Origin: Pseudomonadota bacterium
GTDB taxonomy: Bacteria; Pseudomonadota; Gammaproteobacteria; Burkholderiales; Burkholderiaceae_C
Direction of reading: 5' to 3'
DNA: 64,000 bases
NCBI GenBank assembly: GCA_021805825.1
Contig: JAJZEC010000009.1
Location: 1-64,000 of the forward strand
The notes beneath the pieces were generated by a model. That model saw only the letters and a list, made by a program, of their open reading frames with translations. It did not search any database and was not told where the DNA came from. The position numbers were made by a program, and so were the translations under genes. Shown here piece by piece: positions 8,118-16,734 of this stretch (position 1 is the stretch's first letter; every line of letters starts with the position of its first letter).

Positions 8118-8636
8118 ATGTGGCAGACCCTGAGACAGATCGCGCGCGTCGGCCGCATCAGCGAGCCGGCCCCGCAGAGCAGCAGCGCCTGCAGCGATGG
8201 CGACGCGCAGCCGCTGCAGGCGGAACTGGCCCGCCTGCTCGGGCGCGCGCTGGCGGTGCGGGTGGTCGATGCCGGCTCCTGCAACGGCTGTGAGCTGGAG
8301 ATCAACGCCCTCGGCAACCCCTATTACAACCTTGAGGGCCTGGGGGTGCACCTGGTGGCCAGCCCGCGGCACGCCGACCTGCTGCTGGTCAGCGGGCCGG
8401 TGAGCCGCAACATGGAGCAGGCGCTGCTGCGCGTCCATGAGGCGATGCCCGAGCCGCGCCTGGTGCTGGCCGTCGGCGACTGTGCGCGCGACGGCGGGGT
8501 GTTCGGCTGCAGCTATGCCTGCCGCGGCGGGCTGCAGGGCCTGCTGCCGGTGGACGTGTACGTCGCCGGCTGCCCGCCGGCACCGCGCGACCTGCTCGCC
8601 GGCATGCTGCGCGCGGTGCGCGCACGCGCGACGTAG
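8118..8636 (+). CDS. hyfI: HyfI-like small subunit (NuoB family, one [4Fe-4S] cluster)
   Basis: The 172-aa product has the NuoB / group 4 small-subunit pattern with four cysteine ligands: Cys55 and Cys58 in GSCNGCELEI, Cys122 in GDCARDGGVF and Cys152 in GCPPAP. It should bind the proximal (N2-type) [4Fe-4S] cluster at the interface with HyfG. The cluster site is intact although HyfG has no metal site. It is the last gene of the operon. No HyfA- or HyfH-type ferredoxin subunit follows, so the electron partner is unknown. Confidence 0.9.
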   Translation: MWQTLRQIARVGRISEPAPQSSSACSDGDAQPLQAELARLLGRALAVRVVDAGSCNGCELEINALGNPYYNLEGLGVHLVASPRHADLLLVSGPVSRNMEQALLRVHEAMPEPRLVLAVGDCARDGGVFGCSYACRGGLQGLLPVDVYVAGCPPAPRDLLAGMLRAVRARAT

Positions 8637-8657
8637 CGCGGATCTCGCGTCCGGCGG

Positions 8658-9704
8658 CTAGGCCAGCAGCCGTGCGGCGACCGCGTCGAAGGCGTCGGCG
8701 CTGTCGATGCACAGCCGCGGAGCATCGGCGAAGGCGGCGAAGTTGCGCTGCATCGAAGCCTCGTAGCTGGGGTCGTAGTGCTGCTCCAGCAGTTCGGCCA
8801 CGAGTGCGTCGAAGTGGTGCTGCGCGGCCATCGAGCACCAGCGTTCGACGCTTGCGTGGCCGCGCAGTTCGCGCAGCGCGCGCAAGCGCTCCTGCAGGCG
8901 GGGTACATCGGCGCTGAGTTCGGCGTAGTCCTCGCGCAGGATGCGCACCCGCACCTCCAGGCCGGCCTGCAGCCGCAGGCACGGTGCCGCGCGCATGCGC
9001 TCGAGCAGGGCTTGCGGAACCTGCAGGCGGCCGATCCTGCGGCTCTCGCTTTCGACAAAGACCGGCCGCTGCGCGTCGAAGGCGCGCAACTGCTGCCACA
9101 ACGCGGTCTCGAAAGCCTTCTGCGTCGGTTGCTCGACGCCGGCCAACGCGCCCAGCACCGAGCCGCGGTGGGCGGCGAGATCCTCGAGGTCGAGCACCTG
9201 GGCGCCCTGCCGGCGCAGCGCCTGCAGCAGGCGGCTCTTGCCGCAGCCGGTCGGCCCGCACAGCACGCGCAGTGGCTGGGTGGCCGCGCGCGCGGCCAGT
9301 TGTTGCACGATGGCCGCGCGCAGCGCCTTGTAGCCGCCTTGCACGACGTGCACGCGGAAGCCGATCTGCCCCAGCACATGGGCCATCGCAGCCGAGCGGC
9401 TGCCGCCGCGCCAGCAGTACGCCAGGATCCCGTGGTGCCGCGGCCACGACCCGGCACCCGCCTCGATGTGGCCGGCAATGTTGCGCGCCACCAGCACCGC
9501 GCCCAGGCGCTTGGCCTCGAACGAGCCCCGCTCCTTGTACAGCGTGCCCACCCTTGCACGTTCGGCGTCGTCAAGCACCCACCAGTTGGCGGCTTCCGGC
9601 AGATGGTCGAGGGCGTATTCGCCGGGGCTGCGCACGTCGAGCACGGCGTCGAAATCCTGCAGGCGCTCCAGCGCCTGCCCGGCCTCGATGGCTTGCGGAT
9701 TCAT
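8658..9704 (-). CDS. mnmH: tRNA 2-selenouridine/geranyl-2-thiouridine synthase MnmH
   Basis: MnmH replaces sulfur by selenium in 2-thiouridine at the wobble position of certain tRNAs, using selenophosphate. The 348-aa protein has an N-terminal rhodanese domain with the catalytic cysteine in AYCWRGGSRS (Cys97). A C-terminal P-loop domain contains GPTGCGKS (150-157). The length fits the family. It shares a 4-base start/stop overlap with tesA upstream and is convergent with the Hyf-like operon. No selD is present in the window, so the selenophosphate source must lie elsewhere. Confidence 0.92.
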   Translation of the reverse strand: MNPQAIEAGQALERLQDFDAVLDVRSPGEYALDHLPEAANWWVLDDAERARVGTLYKERGSFEAKRLGAVLVARNIAGHIEAGAGSWPRHHGILAYCWRGGSRSAAMAHVLGQIGFRVHVVQGGYKALRAAIVQQLAARAATQPLRVLCGPTGCGKSRLLQALRRQGAQVLDLEDLAAHRGSVLGALAGVEQPTQKAFETALWQQLRAFDAQRPVFVESESRRIGRLQVPQALLERMRAAPCLRLQAGLEVRVRILREDYAELSADVPRLQERLRALRELRGHASVERWCSMAAQHHFDALVAELLEQHYDPSYEASMQRNFAAFADAPRLCIDSADAFDAVAARLLA

Positions 9705-10366
9705 CGCCGGCGTTGTCGCGTGTGGCTCTGCGGCGGCTGCAGCAGGGGTTGCAGCTGCGGCCACACGGTGTCGAGGATCTCCGGCTGCGCCTGCGCGGTG
9801 GGGTGGATGTCGTCGTGCTGGAACCATCCCGGATGGCCGACGACCCCGGCGAGCAGGAAGGGCACCAGCGAGGCATGCTCCAGGCGCGCCACGCGCGGGA
9901 AGATCCGCGCGAAGGCGTCGGTGTAGCGCGGCCCGTAATTCGGCGGAATGCGCATGCCCAGCAGCAGCACGCGCGCCCCGAATTCCCGGCAGGCGCTGAC
10001 GATCGAACGCAGGTTCGATTCGGTGGCCGCGAGGGAGAGCCCGCGCAGGGCATCGTTGCCTCCGAGCTCGACCACGACCACCTGTGGCTTGTCGCGCCCG
10101 AGCAGGCCGGGTAGACGGCTGAGTCCGCCGGCCGTGGTTTCGCCGCTGACGCTGGCATTGACCACCCGCCACTGCGGGTCGCGCGTCTGCAGCCGGTGCT
10201 GCAGCAGAGCCACCCAACCGGCACCGGTCTCCAGCCCGTAGCCGGCCGACAGGCTGTCGCCGATGACCAGCAGCACCCGCGGCGCGGTCGTCGCGGCCGA
10301 TGCGTTGCCCAGGCTTGCCAGTACCAGCACGAGGATTCCTACAATCGTCGCCCAACCACGTCGCAT
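9701..10366 (-). CDS. tesA: Periplasmic acyl-CoA thioesterase / lysophospholipase / arylesterase TesA
   Basis: This is a 221-aa SGNH-family hydrolase. An N-terminal signal peptide (about 1-24, ending NASA) is followed by block I GDSLSAGYG with Ser38, block III GGNDAL and the C-terminal DDIHPT motif, which supplies the Asp and His of the triad. TesA of E. coli is periplasmic and hydrolyses thioesters and esters. As in E. coli, it is divergent from a YbbA-type ABC ATPase gene. Only 3 bases separate the two start codons. The protein ends in a short basic tail (HTRQRRR). Confidence 0.9.
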   Translation of the reverse strand: MRRGWATIVGILVLVLASLGNASAATTAPRVLLVIGDSLSAGYGLETGAGWVALLQHRLQTRDPQWRVVNASVSGETTAGGLSRLPGLLGRDKPQVVVVELGGNDALRGLSLAATESNLRSIVSACREFGARVLLLGMRIPPNYGPRYTDAFARIFPRVARLEHASLVPFLLAGVVGHPGWFQHDDIHPTAQAQPEILDTVWPQLQPLLQPPQSHTRQRRR

Positions 10367-10369
10367 GCC

Positions 10370-11101
10370 ATGTCCTCCTCAACGGTCGAAGACCTCATTG
10401 TCGCCCAGCACCTGTGCAAGACGGTGCGCGAGGGCGCCGGCGAGCTGGCGCTGCTCGACGACGTGAGCCTGCGCGTGCCGGCCGCCGGCAGCCTGGCCAT
10501 CGTAGGCCCCTCGGGCTCGGGCAAGTCGACCCTGCTCGGGTTGCTCGCCGGGCTGGATCTGCCGACCTCGGGCTCGGTGCGCATCGACGGCGTCGAGGTC
10601 TTCGATCTGGACGAGGATGCGCGGGCGGCCTTGCGGGCGCAGAAGCTCGGATTCGTCTTCCAGGATTTCCAGCTCATCGGGCACCTGGACGCCCTGCACA
10701 ACGTCGCCCTGGCGCTGGACATCGCCGGGCGCGGCGGCGACAGCCTGGGGCAGGCGCGGCTGATGCTGCAGCGCGTCGGGCTCGGTGGGCGCGAGCGGCG
10801 CCGGCCCGGGGTGCTGTCGGGCGGCGAGCAACAGCGGGTTGCGCTTGCGCGCGCCTTCGTCACCCGACCGAGACTGTTGCTGGCCGACGAGCCGACCGGC
10901 AACCTGGATGCGGCCACCGGACAGCGCGTCATCGATCTGATGTTCGCCTGGCAACGCGAGCAGGGGACGACGCTGGTGCTGGTCACCCACGACCCGCAAC
11001 TGGCCGCGCGCTGCGACGCCGTGCTGGAATTGCATGCCGGGCGCGTGGTGCATCCGGCACATCCGGCGCAGCCGGGTGCTACCAGGGAGGATGCAGCTTG
11101 A
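10370..11101 (+). CDS. ybbA: YbbA-type ABC transporter ATP-binding protein
   Basis: The 243-aa ABC ATPase has Walker A GPSGSGKST, the Q-loop VFQDFQL, the signature LSGGEQQRVALARA and Walker B LLLADEPTGNLD. It belongs to the LolD/MacB/YbbA group that works with FtsX-like permeases. Placement divergent from tesA matches the E. coli ybbA-tesA pair. The large permease YbbP that follows ybbA in E. coli is absent: the next gene is rlmB, started by a TTG overlapping the ybbA stop. The ATG at 10370 was chosen because it fits the N-terminal length of relatives. Confidence 0.85.
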   Translation: MSSSTVEDLIVAQHLCKTVREGAGELALLDDVSLRVPAAGSLAIVGPSGSGKSTLLGLLAGLDLPTSGSVRIDGVEVFDLDEDARAALRAQKLGFVFQDFQLIGHLDALHNVALALDIAGRGGDSLGQARLMLQRVGLGGRERRRPGVLSGGEQQRVALARAFVTRPRLLLADEPTGNLDAATGQRVIDLMFAWQREQGTTLVLVTHDPQLAARCDAVLELHAGRVVHPAHPAQPGATREDAA

Positions 11102-11841
11102 GCCTGCGACTGTTGTACGGATTCCATGCCGTGGCGGCGCGCCTGCGCGTGGCGCCGCAGACGGTGCGCGAACTGCTGGTCGACGCGTCGCGCCACGACG
11201 CCCGCATGCGCCAGTTGCTGGCGCGCGCGGAGCGGGCCGCGGTGGCCGCGCGCGCGGTCGACGGCGAGCGCCTGGATGCCCTGGTCGGCGATCGTCCCCA
11301 CCAGGGGGTGGTGGCCCGCGTGGAGGCGCTGCAGCAAGCGACCAGCCTTGATGCCGTGCTCGACGCGACCGATGGCGTGCCGCTGCTGCTCGGGCTGGAT
11401 GGGGTCACCGATCCGCACAATCTGGGCGCAATCCTGCGCAGCGCCGACGCGGCCGGCGCGCAGGCGGTGTTCGCACCGAAGGATCGCGCCGTCGGGCTGA
11501 CCCCGGTGGCGGCCAAGGCGGCCAGCGGTGCGGCCGACAACGTGGCCTACCTGATGGTGACCAACATGGCGCGCGCGCTGGCCGGGCTGCGCGAGCGCGG
11601 CATCCAGGTCGTGGGCGCCGCCGGCGAGGCCACGCACAGCGTGTTCGACGTCGACCTGCGCGGACCCTGCGCGCTGGTGCTCGGCGCCGAGGGCGCGGGA
11701 TTGCGGCGCCTGGTACGCGCATCCTGCGATCAGCTGGTGCGCATTCCGATGATGGGCAGCGTGGAAAGCCTGAACGTCTCGGTGGCCGCCGGGGTGCTGC
11801 TGTTCGAGGCGCTGCGCCAGCGGCAGGCGCCGCGGCCCTGA
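11098..11841 (+). CDS. rlmB: 23S rRNA (guanosine-2'-O)-methyltransferase RlmB
   Basis: RlmB methylates the 2'-OH of G2251 in 23S rRNA using S-adenosylmethionine. The 247-aa protein has an N-terminal L30e-like substrate domain and a C-terminal SPOUT knot domain with three motifs: DGVTDPHNLGAILRSADAAG, LVLGAEGAGL and IPMMGSVESLNVSVAAGVLL. The start is TTG 11098, inside the ATPase stop region, so the two genes are probably cotranscribed. A second SpoU-type paralogue lies at 27971-28774. Confidence 0.92.
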   Translation: MSLRLLYGFHAVAARLRVAPQTVRELLVDASRHDARMRQLLARAERAAVAARAVDGERLDALVGDRPHQGVVARVEALQQATSLDAVLDATDGVPLLLGLDGVTDPHNLGAILRSADAAGAQAVFAPKDRAVGLTPVAAKAASGAADNVAYLMVTNMARALAGLRERGIQVVGAAGEATHSVFDVDLRGPCALVLGAEGAGLRRLVRASCDQLVRIPMMGSVESLNVSVAAGVLLFEALRQRQAPRP

Positions 11842-11868
11842 TCGCCACCGGCGGCCCGGCGGCGACCT

Positions 11869-13158
11869 TCAGCCCTGCTCGACGCGCGCCAGCATCTGGT
11901 GCGCGCGCCGCAGCCCCAGCCAGACGAGCAGCCCGATGAAGGGGATCGAAACCCCTTGCGCGCGTTCGGGCCCGATGTGCAGCCAGGGCTGCGCCGCGCC
12001 GAACAGGTGGCCGACCAGCGAGGACGCGTAATAGGTGATCGCCGCCACCGACAGGCCTTCGACGGTCTGCTGCAGGCGCAGCTGCAGGTATTGGCGCCGG
12101 TTCATCGAGGCCAGCAACTCGCGGTTCTGCTGCTGCATCTGCACCTCCACCCTCGTGCGCAGCAGATTGGAGCAGCGCGAGATGCGCTCCGACAGTGCCT
12201 GCAGGCGGCGCGCGGTGTGGGCACAGGTCTGCATCGCCGGGCTGAGGCGGCGATCCATGAACTGCCCGATGGTCTGCAGTCCGCCGAAGGGCTGTTCATG
12301 CAGATCCTGGATGCGTCGCTCGACCAGGTCGTAGTAGGCAGCTGCGGCCGTGAAGCGCGCGTGGTGCTGCGCGTACAGACCCTCGACGGTGGCGGCGAGG
12401 CGCGAGAGCTGCTCCAGGGTCTGGCGGTCGCGCTCGCCGGTGCCGGCGCGCATGGCATCCATGATCTGCGCCAGTTCGGATTCGAAGCCGGCCAGTTGCG
12501 GTCCGATGGCACGCGCCACCGGCAGCGCCAGCAGGGCCAGCAGGCGGTAGGTCTCGATGTCCAGCAGGCGTTGCGCCATGCGCCCGCGCCGGCGCGCCGA
12601 GAGTTCGCGGCCGACCACGGCGAAGCGCCCGTGGCCGTCGGCATGGATGCGCAGATCCGTGTAGACGCGCGCCTGGCCGTCGGCCACCTCGGAGGCGACC
12701 AGGGCGTCGGCGTCGAGCACCGCGTCCAGATCCGGCTCGGGCCAGGGCGCGTCTTCGGCCACCTCCGGCAGCAGCGCCACGTGCAGCGCGCACAGCAGTT
12801 CGCCGGGAATCTGCGCGCGCCAGTCCTCGGGCAGGCCGTCGCCGGCGTTGGCGTCGAACCATGCCGCGGCGTTCGACGCGAGGCCGGGCCGGATGAAGGT
12901 ATAGGTCAGGAATTCGCCATGCCGCTCCCAGCGCAGCTGCAGCGTGGCGATGCGCACCGAGCAGAAGCTGCTGTCCGCGGCAGGCTGCGGCAGGTGGTGG
13001 TCGGCCAGCAGCCGGCACAGGTGGGCGTGGGCCTGCGCCTGCTGCGCGGCGTCGGCGCGCAGCGCGAGGTGGCTGATCAGGCAGGGCGCGGGCAGACGCT
13101 CGAAGGGCCTGGCGTGGATTTCGTTGTGCAACTGCCTGCGCAACCTGTGTTCGTGCAT
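11869..13158 (-). CDS. DUF3422 family membrane protein
   Basis: The 429-aa protein matches the DUF3422 family found in many betaproteobacteria; its function is not established. It begins with a basic MHEHRLRRQLHNEIHARPFE segment, as in other family members. It has a long predominantly helical middle part. Near the C-terminus are two hydrophobic segments (around ITYYASSLVGHLFGA and GVSIPFIGLLVWLGL), so it is probably membrane-anchored at its C-terminal end with a large cytoplasmic domain. It is convergent with rlmB and divergent from rpsB. The start at 13158 matches the conserved family N-terminus. Confidence 0.78.
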   Translation of the reverse strand: MHEHRLRRQLHNEIHARPFERLPAPCLISHLALRADAAQQAQAHAHLCRLLADHHLPQPAADSSFCSVRIATLQLRWERHGEFLTYTFIRPGLASNAAAWFDANAGDGLPEDWRAQIPGELLCALHVALLPEVAEDAPWPEPDLDAVLDADALVASEVADGQARVYTDLRIHADGHGRFAVVGRELSARRRGRMAQRLLDIETYRLLALLALPVARAIGPQLAGFESELAQIMDAMRAGTGERDRQTLEQLSRLAATVEGLYAQHHARFTAAAAYYDLVERRIQDLHEQPFGGLQTIGQFMDRRLSPAMQTCAHTARRLQALSERISRCSNLLRTRVEVQMQQQNRELLASMNRRQYLQLRLQQTVEGLSVAAITYYASSLVGHLFGAAQPWLHIGPERAQGVSIPFIGLLVWLGLRRAHQMLARVEQG

Positions 13159-13583
13159 CGTGGCGTGGCGCGCGCGGCGCGATCGGAGCCGGGGAACGCA
13201 GCAGCATAGCGTGCCTGATCCAAACCTGGTCGCTGCGGTGCAGCAGGCTTTCGTGACTATAATGGGTGGGTTTTGTCGAAGCTTTCCAGGGCCGCTCGAG
13301 GGGCGAAGCTGGGGGCCCGGCCAGGCCGCTGCGCGATGGCGCGGCGAAAAGCGCGAACCGGCCCGACCAGGTGCCCCGGGCGTGCAGCGATGTCGGATGG
13401 TGTCGGATGGCCCTGCCGTGGGGTGCGCACATGCGCTTGAGGAAGCGCACGTCGTACGAAGCGTCCGGCCATCGCGCCAGGATCCTTGCAGCTTCGCGCT
13501 GCAGGGCGCGCTGCCAGCTGCAACGGGGTGAGGGGCCGGTTCCAGACCCAACCTAGGAAGCAGGATTCAGCGAGGAATCAACG
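13159..13583 (+). promoter_or_regulatory. 425-base gene-free region: rpsB promoter and long leader
   Basis: No gene is credible in this stretch. TATAAT at 13258-13263 is a perfect sigma70 -10 box for the rpsB operon; the -35 is weak (around 13234-13240). The implied leader is over 300 bases and contains GC-rich hairpin-forming DNA. It also carries a perfect tandem 10-bp repeat (TGTCGGATGG at 13391-13400 and 13401-13410). In other bacteria rpsB leaders bind S2 for autoregulation; the same role here is an inference. The DUF3422 gene must also have its promoter in the left part of the region. Confidence 0.6.
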
Positions 13584-14342
13584 ATGTCAGTGTCGATGCG
13601 AGAAATGCTCGAAGCCGGTGTGCACTTCGGGCACCAGACCCGGTTCTGGAACCCGAAGATGGCCCCGTACATTTTCGGCCACCGCAACAAGATCCATATC
13701 GTCAACCTCGAGAAGACGTTGCCGATGTTCCAGGACGCCTGCAAGTACGCGCGCCAGATGGCCGCGCGCCGCGGCACCATCCTGTTCGTCGGTACCAAGC
13801 GCCAGGCCGGCGAGCTCGTGCAAGCCGAGGCGCAGCGCTGCGGCATGCCCTATGTGAACGCGCGCTGGCTGGGCGGCATGCTGACCAATTTCAAGACCGT
13901 CAAGGCCTCGATCAAGAAGCTCAAGGACATGAAGGCCCAGGCCGCCGAAGGCGCGCTGGAGCACATGACCAAGAAGGAACAGCTGATGTTCCAGCGCGAG
14001 CTCGCGAAGCTGGAGAAATCCATCGGCGGCATCGAGGAGATGAACGCGCTGCCGGACGCGATGTTCGTGATCGACGTCGGCTACCACAAGATCGCGGTCG
14101 AGGAAGCGCATATGCTGGGGATTCCGATCATCGGGGTGGTCGATACCAACCACTCCCCGGTGGGCATCGACCATGTCATTCCCGGCAATGACGACTCGGG
14201 CAAGGCCGTGGCCCTGTACTGCCGCGGCATCGCCGACGCCGTCCTCGAAGGACGCAACGATGCGTTGAGCGAGGTCGTGCAGGCCGAGGGCGGCGAAGGT
14301 GCCGAGTTCGTCGAAGTGCCCGACGAGTCGCCGGCGGCCTGA
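13584..14342 (+). CDS. rpsB: 30S ribosomal protein S2
   Basis: The 252-aa protein is a typical S2: [22 protein letters not shown] near the start, [27 protein letters not shown] and [25 protein letters not shown]2 binds the 30S head-body junction late in assembly. A Shine-Dalgarno-like AGGAA precedes the ATG by a suitable distance. It begins the long cluster rpsB-tsf-pyrH-frr and is separated from tsf by a hairpin that can act as an attenuator. Confidence 0.97.
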   Translation: MSVSMREMLEAGVHFGHQTRFWNPKMAPYIFGHRNKIHIVNLEKTLPMFQDACKYARQMAARRGTILFVGTKRQAGELVQAEAQRCGMPYVNARWLGGMLTNFKTVKASIKKLKDMKAQAAEGALEHMTKKEQLMFQRELAKLEKSIGGIEEMNALPDAMFVIDVGYHKIAVEEAHMLGIPIIGVVDTNHSPVGIDHVIPGNDDSGKAVALYCRGIADAVLEGRNDALSEVVQAEGGEGAEFVEVPDESPAA

Positions 14343-14376
14343 GGCCTCCGCGGCGGGCGCGCCGTGTGCTTTCATG

Positions 14377-14400
14377 GGGGGCTGTTCGCAGCCCCCTTGT
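14377..14400 (+). terminator. UUCG-loop hairpin between rpsB and tsf (partial terminator/attenuator)
   Basis: A perfect 8-bp stem, GGGGGCTG (14377-14384) with CAGCCCCC (14389-14396), closes a TTCG tetraloop and is followed by TTGT. The T-run is short, so partial termination or mRNA end stabilisation is more likely than a full stop. A similar intercistronic terminator between rpsB and tsf is known in E. coli, where it lowers tsf expression. Confidence 0.7.
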
Positions 14401-14429
14401 TCAATCCAGGATCGATTCAGGAGTGCAAT

Positions 14430-15338
14430 ATGGCGGCAATCACCGCATCCATGGTCGCGGAACTGCGCGCGAAGACCGATGCCCCGATGATGGAGTGCAA
14501 GAAGGCGCTGACCGAGGCCGAAGGCGACATGGCGCGCGCCGAGGAATTGCTGCGTGTCAAGCTGGGCAACAAGGCGAGCAAGGCCGCCGCCCGCATCACC
14601 GCGGAGGGCATCGTCGCGGCATGCATCCAGGATCGCGTCGGCGCGCTGGTGGAATTGAACTGCGAAACCGACTTTGTCGCCAAGAACGATGACTTCCTGG
14701 CCTTCGGCAACCTGCTCGCCCGGCTGGTGGCCGAGCGCAACCCGGCCGATGTCGCGGCGCTGTCGGCGCTGGAGGTCGACGGGGCCACGGTGGAGGCGCG
14801 CCGCTCGGCGCTGGTCGGCAAGATCGGCGAGAACATGAGCATCCGCCGCTTCCAGCGCTTCGATGCCGGGCATCAGCTGGCCAGCTACCTGCACGGCACG
14901 CGCATCGGCGTGGTCGTGGCCTACGAAGGCGATGCGACGGCGGCCAAGGACGTGGCCATGCACGTGGCCGCGATGAAGCCGGTCGCCCTGTCCGCGGCGC
15001 AAGTTCCGGCGGCGCTGATCGAATCCGAGCGCTCGATCGCCACCCAGAAGGCGGCCGAGGACGCCGACAAGGCGCGCGCCGAAGGGCGTGCCGTGCAGTC
15101 GCCGGAGATCGTCGCCCGGCGCGTCGAGGGCGCGGTGCAGAAGTACCTGAAGGAGGTCTCGCTGCTCAACCAGGCCTTCGTCAAGAACGAGAAGCAGACC
15201 GTCGAGCAGATGCTGAGCGCGGCCAAGACCCAGGTCGCCTCCTTCACGCTGTACGTGGTCGGCGAGGGTATCGAGCGCAAGTCGGAGAACTTCGCCGACG
15301 AGGTCGCCGCGCAGATGGCCGCCGCGCGCAGCGCCTGA
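14430..15338 (+). CDS. tsf: Elongation factor Ts
   Basis: EF-Ts exchanges GDP for GTP on EF-Tu. The 302-aa protein carries the N-terminal UBA-like region with [22 protein letters not shown] and the core motif [15 protein letters not shown]. It also has the dimerisation-domain pattern up to [20 protein letters not shown]. The ATG at 14430 follows CAGGAG by a good distance and removes a spurious upstream extension. The length fits the family. Confidence 0.97.
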   Translation: MAAITASMVAELRAKTDAPMMECKKALTEAEGDMARAEELLRVKLGNKASKAAARITAEGIVAACIQDRVGALVELNCETDFVAKNDDFLAFGNLLARLVAERNPADVAALSALEVDGATVEARRSALVGKIGENMSIRRFQRFDAGHQLASYLHGTRIGVVVAYEGDATAAKDVAMHVAAMKPVALSAAQVPAALIESERSIATQKAAEDADKARAEGRAVQSPEIVARRVEGAVQKYLKEVSLLNQAFVKNEKQTVEQMLSAAKTQVASFTLYVVGEGIERKSENFADEVAAQMAAARSA

Positions 15339-15406
15339 AGCGGCTTGCGCCTACCGCCACGACCACGGATCCTGCACCGTCGATTCCCTCCCGCGGAGAC
15401 TTCCCG

Positions 15407-16117
15407 ATGAGCGTCCACAAGCGCGTACTGCTCAAACTCTCCGGAGAGGCGCTGATGGGCCCTGATCCCTATGGGATCAACCGCGCGGTGATCGTCAAGA
15501 TGGTCGAGGACATCGCGCAGGTCGTGCAGCGCGGGGTGCAACTGGCCATTGTCATCGGCGGGGGCAACATCTTCCGCGGCGTCGCCGGGGGCGCCGTCGG
15601 CATGGATCGCGCAACAGCCGACTACATGGGCATGCTGGCCACGGTCATGAACTCCCTGGCACTGGCCGACGCGATGCGCCACGCCGGGCTGGTGGCGCGG
15701 GTAATGTCGGCCATCAGCATCGACCAGGTCGTGGAATCCTACGTGCGTCCGAAGGCCCTGCAGTACCTGGAGGAGGGCAAGGCGGTGATCTTCGCCGGAG
15801 GCACAGGAAACCCCTTCTTCACCACCGACACCGCCGCTGCGCTGCGCGCCGCCGAGATCAGCGCCGAGGTCATGCTCAAGGCGACCAAGGTCGACGGAAT
15901 CTACACCGCCGACCCCGCGCGCGATCCGCAGGCCGAGCGCTTCGATCGCATCAGTTTCGACGAGGCCATGCTGCGCCGGCTGCAGGTGATGGATGCCACC
16001 GCCTTCGCGCTGTGCCGCGACCAGGGACTGCCGATCCGGGTGTTCAGCATCTTCAAGCCCGGCGCGCTGCTGCGCGTGGTGCAGGGCGAGCCCGAGGGCA
16101 CGCTGGTGCATCTGTGA
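15407..16117 (+). CDS. pyrH: Uridylate kinase
   Basis: PyrH phosphorylates UMP to UDP for pyrimidine nucleotide supply. The 236-aa product belongs to the amino acid kinase fold: [14 protein letters not shown] at the N-terminus, [12 protein letters not shown], the [13 protein letters not shown] helix and [29 protein letters not shown] motif completes the set. Its position after tsf is the standard order in proteobacteria. A CGCGGAGACTTCCCG stretch upstream provides a weak Shine-Dalgarno. Confidence 0.96.
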   Translation: MSVHKRVLLKLSGEALMGPDPYGINRAVIVKMVEDIAQVVQRGVQLAIVIGGGNIFRGVAGGAVGMDRATADYMGMLATVMNSLALADAMRHAGLVARVMSAISIDQVVESYVRPKALQYLEEGKAVIFAGGTGNPFFTTDTAAALRAAEISAEVMLKATKVDGIYTADPARDPQAERFDRISFDEAMLRRLQVMDATAFALCRDQGLPIRVFSIFKPGALLRVVQGEPEGTLVHL

Positions 16118-16157
16118 AGGGCTGTTTCCCAGTCTTCGTGTGAGCGAGTCCGCAACC

Positions 16158-16718
16158 ATGACCATTGCCGAGATCAAGAAGAGCTGCGAACAGCGCATGC
16201 TCAAGTCCCTCGAGGCCCTGCGCGCCGACCTGACGAAGGTGCGCACCGGGCGCGCCCATACCGGGCTGCTCGACCATGTCATGGTCGACTATTACGGCAG
16301 CCCGGTGCCCGTGCACCAGGTGGCCAACGTCAATCTGGTCGATGCGCGTACCATCAGCGTGCAGCCCTACGAGAAGAAGATGCTCCAGATCGTGGAGAAG
16401 GCCATCCGCGAATCCGACCTCGGGCTCAACCCCATGACCCAGGGCGAACTCATTCGCGTGCCCATGCCGGCGCTGACCGAGGAGCGCAGGCGCGATCTCG
16501 TGAAGGTGATCAAGCACGAGGGCGAGTCGGCCAAGGTCGCGGTGCGCAACCTGCGCCGGGACGCCAACCAGCAGGTCAAGGATCTGGTGAAGGCCAAGCA
16601 GGCTTCCGAGGACGACGAACGCCGCGCGCAGGACGAGATCCAGAAGACCACCGACCGTTTCATCGCCGAGGTCGACAAGCTGATCGCCAACAAGGAAGCG
16701 GAGATCATGGCTGTCTGA
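16158..16718 (+). CDS. frr: Ribosome recycling factor
   Basis: RRF splits post-termination ribosomes together with EF-G. The 186-aa protein has the family signatures [36 protein letters not shown], the central [21 protein letters not shown] motif and a C-terminal coiled-coil helix. The length is almost exactly that of other RRFs. The ATG at 16158 was chosen over in-frame upstream codons that lie within pyrH. Confidence 0.96.
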   Translation: MTIAEIKKSCEQRMLKSLEALRADLTKVRTGRAHTGLLDHVMVDYYGSPVPVHQVANVNLVDARTISVQPYEKKMLQIVEKAIRESDLGLNPMTQGELIRVPMPALTEERRRDLVKVIKHEGESAKVAVRNLRRDANQQVKDLVKAKQASEDDERRAQDEIQKTTDRFIAEVDKLIANKEAEIMAV

Positions 16719-16734
16719 CCCAGCCCCACGCCCC

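Noticed and set aside
6591-8636. Functional [NiFe] hydrogenase
   Set aside because: Although the genes are Hyf-like, both nickel-binding CxxC motifs of the large subunit are absent, so hydrogenase activity should not be annotated.
13390-13440. 16-residue leader peptide gene upstream of rpsB
   Set aside because: It has no ribosome-binding site, sits in repeat DNA and resembles no known leader peptide. It is mentioned only as part of the leader observation.
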